From: JALOLG01 sp963776935
GTDB taxonomy: Bacteria; Actinomycetota; Acidimicrobiia; Acidimicrobiales; Ilumatobacteraceae
Reading direction: 5' to 3'
Assembly: GCA_963776935.1 (NCBI GenBank)
Contig: CAVZOP010000001.1
Coordinates: 248,001 to 312,000 of the forward strand
Length of the DNA stretch: 64,000 nucleotides
Shown: positions 62,711 through 64,000 of the stretch, piece after piece
How positions within the stretch are numbered: the stretch's first letter is position 1
Layout: each line of letters starts with the position of its first letter
Made by a program: the position numbers and the translations under genes
Notes under the pieces: generated by a model
What the model saw: only the letters and a program-made list of their open reading frames with translations
The model's database searches: none
Told to the model about the DNA's origin: nothing

Positions 62711-63295
62711 TCAGCCCACGGAGGCTGGCTCCACGGCATCCACTCGGGTCGGCTGGTACAGCAGGCCGAGGAAGAAGCCGTAGATCAGGTGCCAGACCAG
62801 GATCCCGAACGGCAGCTTCCAGCCGTCGGGTCCGTCGAACAGGAACAGCCCGTACCCCTGGTTGGGCACGTACGCGTACGGCACGAGCAAGCCGGCGCTG
62901 ATGATCGCCATGATCACGCTGTAGAGCAGACCCTTGGCAACGTTGCCGCCGAACGTGTTCTTGATCGGCACGTCCTCACGGAACAGGATCCCGAACAGGA
63001 TTGCGAACACGATGCCGTTCACGAAGTGGAGCGACTGCCCGACGAAGAACGCCTCACTCGAGGTGGCGAAGGTTTCGACGAGTGTGCCGTTGACACCCTC
63101 GACGATCGACGTCCCCAGGATGCCGTTGTACAGCGGCCACGGCAGGACCGGCAGGCCGAACGCCGGGAACACGTAGCCGAAGTACGTGCCCAACTGCGTG
63201 GCGATGACGCCGACAAGCGCAAGCGACGCGATCGGTCTGGCGTCGACGAAGTTCTGCCATCTCGCGGACGGACGGCCTGGACTTGCATATGACAT
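62711..63295 (-). CDS. Multi-pass membrane protein of unknown family
   Basis: A 194-residue protein with five hydrophobic stretches, about 28-48 (ALVGVIATQLGTYFGYVFPA), 55-72, 92-115 (HFVNGIVFAILFGILFREDV), 125-145 and 165-185 (FGILVWHLIYGFFLGLLYQP). Paired NGI/HFVNGIVFA and WHLIYGFFLG motifs suggest two related halves. ATG 63295 follows GAAGGGGGTG; a 7-bp hairpin lies just upstream. No function assigned. Confidence 0.75.
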   Translation of the reverse strand: MSYASPGRPSARWQNFVDARPIASLALVGVIATQLGTYFGYVFPAFGLPVLPWPLYNGILGTSIVEGVNGTLVETFATSSEAFFVGQSLHFVNGIVFAILFGILFREDVPIKNTFGGNVAKGLLYSVIMAIISAGLLVPYAYVPNQGYGLFLFDGPDGWKLPFGILVWHLIYGFFLGLLYQPTRVDAVEPASVG

Positions 63296-63315
63296 GTGTG
63301 TGTCACACCCCCTTC

Positions 63316-63334
63316 GTGGACGCCCCCCGTCCAC
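63316..63334 (-). other. Hairpin in the 5' leader of the 62711 gene
   Basis: GTGGACG-CCCCC-CGTCCAC on the plus strand, a perfect 7-bp stem with a 5-nt loop, 20 bp upstream of the start and abutting the ribosome binding site. It might hide or expose the RBS; nothing further supports that. Confidence 0.4.
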
Positions 63335-63425
63335 TAGTCGGACACGGTACCATTCAGTGGCCGATAACGCAGTGATCGTCGTTCGACACCGGGGAACGAG
63401 CGCGCCAACGATTTGCGAAGACGAT

Positions 63426-64000
63426 TCAAGACGCCGGCGGGCGATAGTCGATGTTGCGGTCGACGTTCATGTAGACGTCGTTGGCGATCGGGTCGTCCAG
63501 CTCCTCGGCAATGTGACCGAGCAGGCCGGCGCAGCGGGCGAGCAGCGCCACGCCCCGCACGACGCCGAGCGGCACGTCGATGTCGGCCAGAACTGCGCCG
63601 CACACGCCGGCGCCGTTGAGCGGCAACGTCTTGCCGAGCACCGCCGGGTGGGCACGGCCGACGGCGGCGAACAGCTCGAGGTGCGGCCCGTGCACGTCGT
63701 TGTCGCGGGCGAGCTGAAAGATCACTGGCGTGCGCGGGTCGCCGTGCTTGTGGACCGGGTGGCCGAGCCCGGGGACGAAACGGCCGGCCGCCCGCGCCGC
63801 CACGACGACCCGGCTGGCGACCTCATCCCAACCAGGCTCGTCGTTCGGGAGCTCGTCGAGATCGGCGAGCGCGGCGTGGAGGAAGTTGGCCGCGTCCTCG
63901 GTGACGCCGAGGAAGCGCGAGCCCCCGCCGAGCAGTCCGGCCGCGAGAGCACCCTGGATCGAGTCCGGTGCGCTGAGCAACGTGAGACGAGCCGAGATCG
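63426..64000 (-). CDS. Citryl-CoA lyase / citrate synthase-like protein, C-terminal part (runs off the right edge)
   Basis: At least 191 residues of the C-terminal region, open at the right edge. The family motif RFVPGLGHPVHKHGDPRTP contains the active-site histidine, and NGAGVCGAVLADIDVP with GLLGHIAEELDDPI end the protein. The shorter citryl-CoA lyase-like group fits better than full citrate synthase. The reading continues upstream of the apparent TTG at 63980, so the start is outside the window. Confidence 0.85.
   Translation of the reverse strand, partial: ISARLTLLSAPDSIQGALAAGLLGGGSRFLGVTEDAANFLHAALADLDELPNDEPGWDEVASRVVVAARAAGRFVPGLGHPVHKHGDPRTPVIFQLARDNDVHGPHLELFAAVGRAHPAVLGKTLPLNGAGVCGAVLADIDVPLGVVRGVALLARCAGLLGHIAEELDDPIANDVYMNVDRNIDYRPPAS

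Noticed and set aside
1..64000. CRISPR arrays, insertion sequences, prophage, tRNA or rRNA genes
   Set aside because: No regularly spaced repeats, transposase or integrase reading, or recognisable RNA fold was found on either strand by reading.

Overview
The window is about 64 kb of GC-rich, densely coded chromosome from an actinobacterium. The gene order, the F420/LLM-type oxidoreductases, the ATP synthase with two b-type subunits and the DUF222/HNH gene point to an Acidimicrobiia-type organism (Ilumatobacter-like). That placement is inference from gene content; no rRNA or tRNA gene is present to confirm it. No CRISPR array, phage or insertion sequence was seen.

Layout, left to right. 0-7.5 kb: start of a Ser/Thr kinase, a membrane-anchored protein, ligA, a MetE-like gene, a membrane protein, and mnmA with a cysteine desulfurase (tRNA thiolation). 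7.5-18.4 kb: a methyltransferase, galT, azlC-azlD, a GT4 glycosyltransferase, an enoyl-CoA hydratase, a DUF559 protein, meaB, a NifU-like protein, murA and an MFS transporter. 18.4-24.6 kb: a hydrolase, a J-domain protein, an internally repeated protein, an S9 peptidase, two tiny ORFs, glpX and an SDR. 24.7-36.1 kb: one leftward block rpiB-glyA-wecA-like-atpZ-atpI-atpB-atpE-atpF2-atpF-atpH-atpA-atpG-atpD-atpC. 36.3-48.4 kb: a thiolase-like protein, lipoproteins, a nucleoside hydrolase, an alcohol dehydrogenase, a DPP-IV-like peptidase, a TerB-like protein, a DMT transporter, an SGNH hydrolase, a NIPSNAP/dienelactone-hydrolase ORF and an exopolysaccharide sugar transferase. 48.7-64 kb: an amidohydrolase, a PEP-utilising-domain enzyme, an ArsR/AHSA1 pair divergent from a lone clpP, two LLM oxidoreductases, a DUF222-HNH gene, a phosphopantetheinyl transferase, an FkbM remnant, AraC/VOC genes, small membrane proteins, a second MetE-like gene and the end of a citryl-CoA-lyase-like gene.

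Three things stand out. (1) A 43-nt palindromic element occurs five times, four of them 8-12 nt after a stop codon; two copies bracket the DUF559 gene. (2) The 113-bp gap between ahsA1-arsR and clpP holds two copies of the operator GTGCAAC-N6-GTTGCAC exactly 43 bp apart, one lying over the clpP start codon. (3) About 26 frameshifts break otherwise normal genes, and every one is repaired by removing one base or one CG/GC dinucleotide, so they look like insertion errors in the assembly rather than biology. Several gene ends below are therefore reconstructions across frames.
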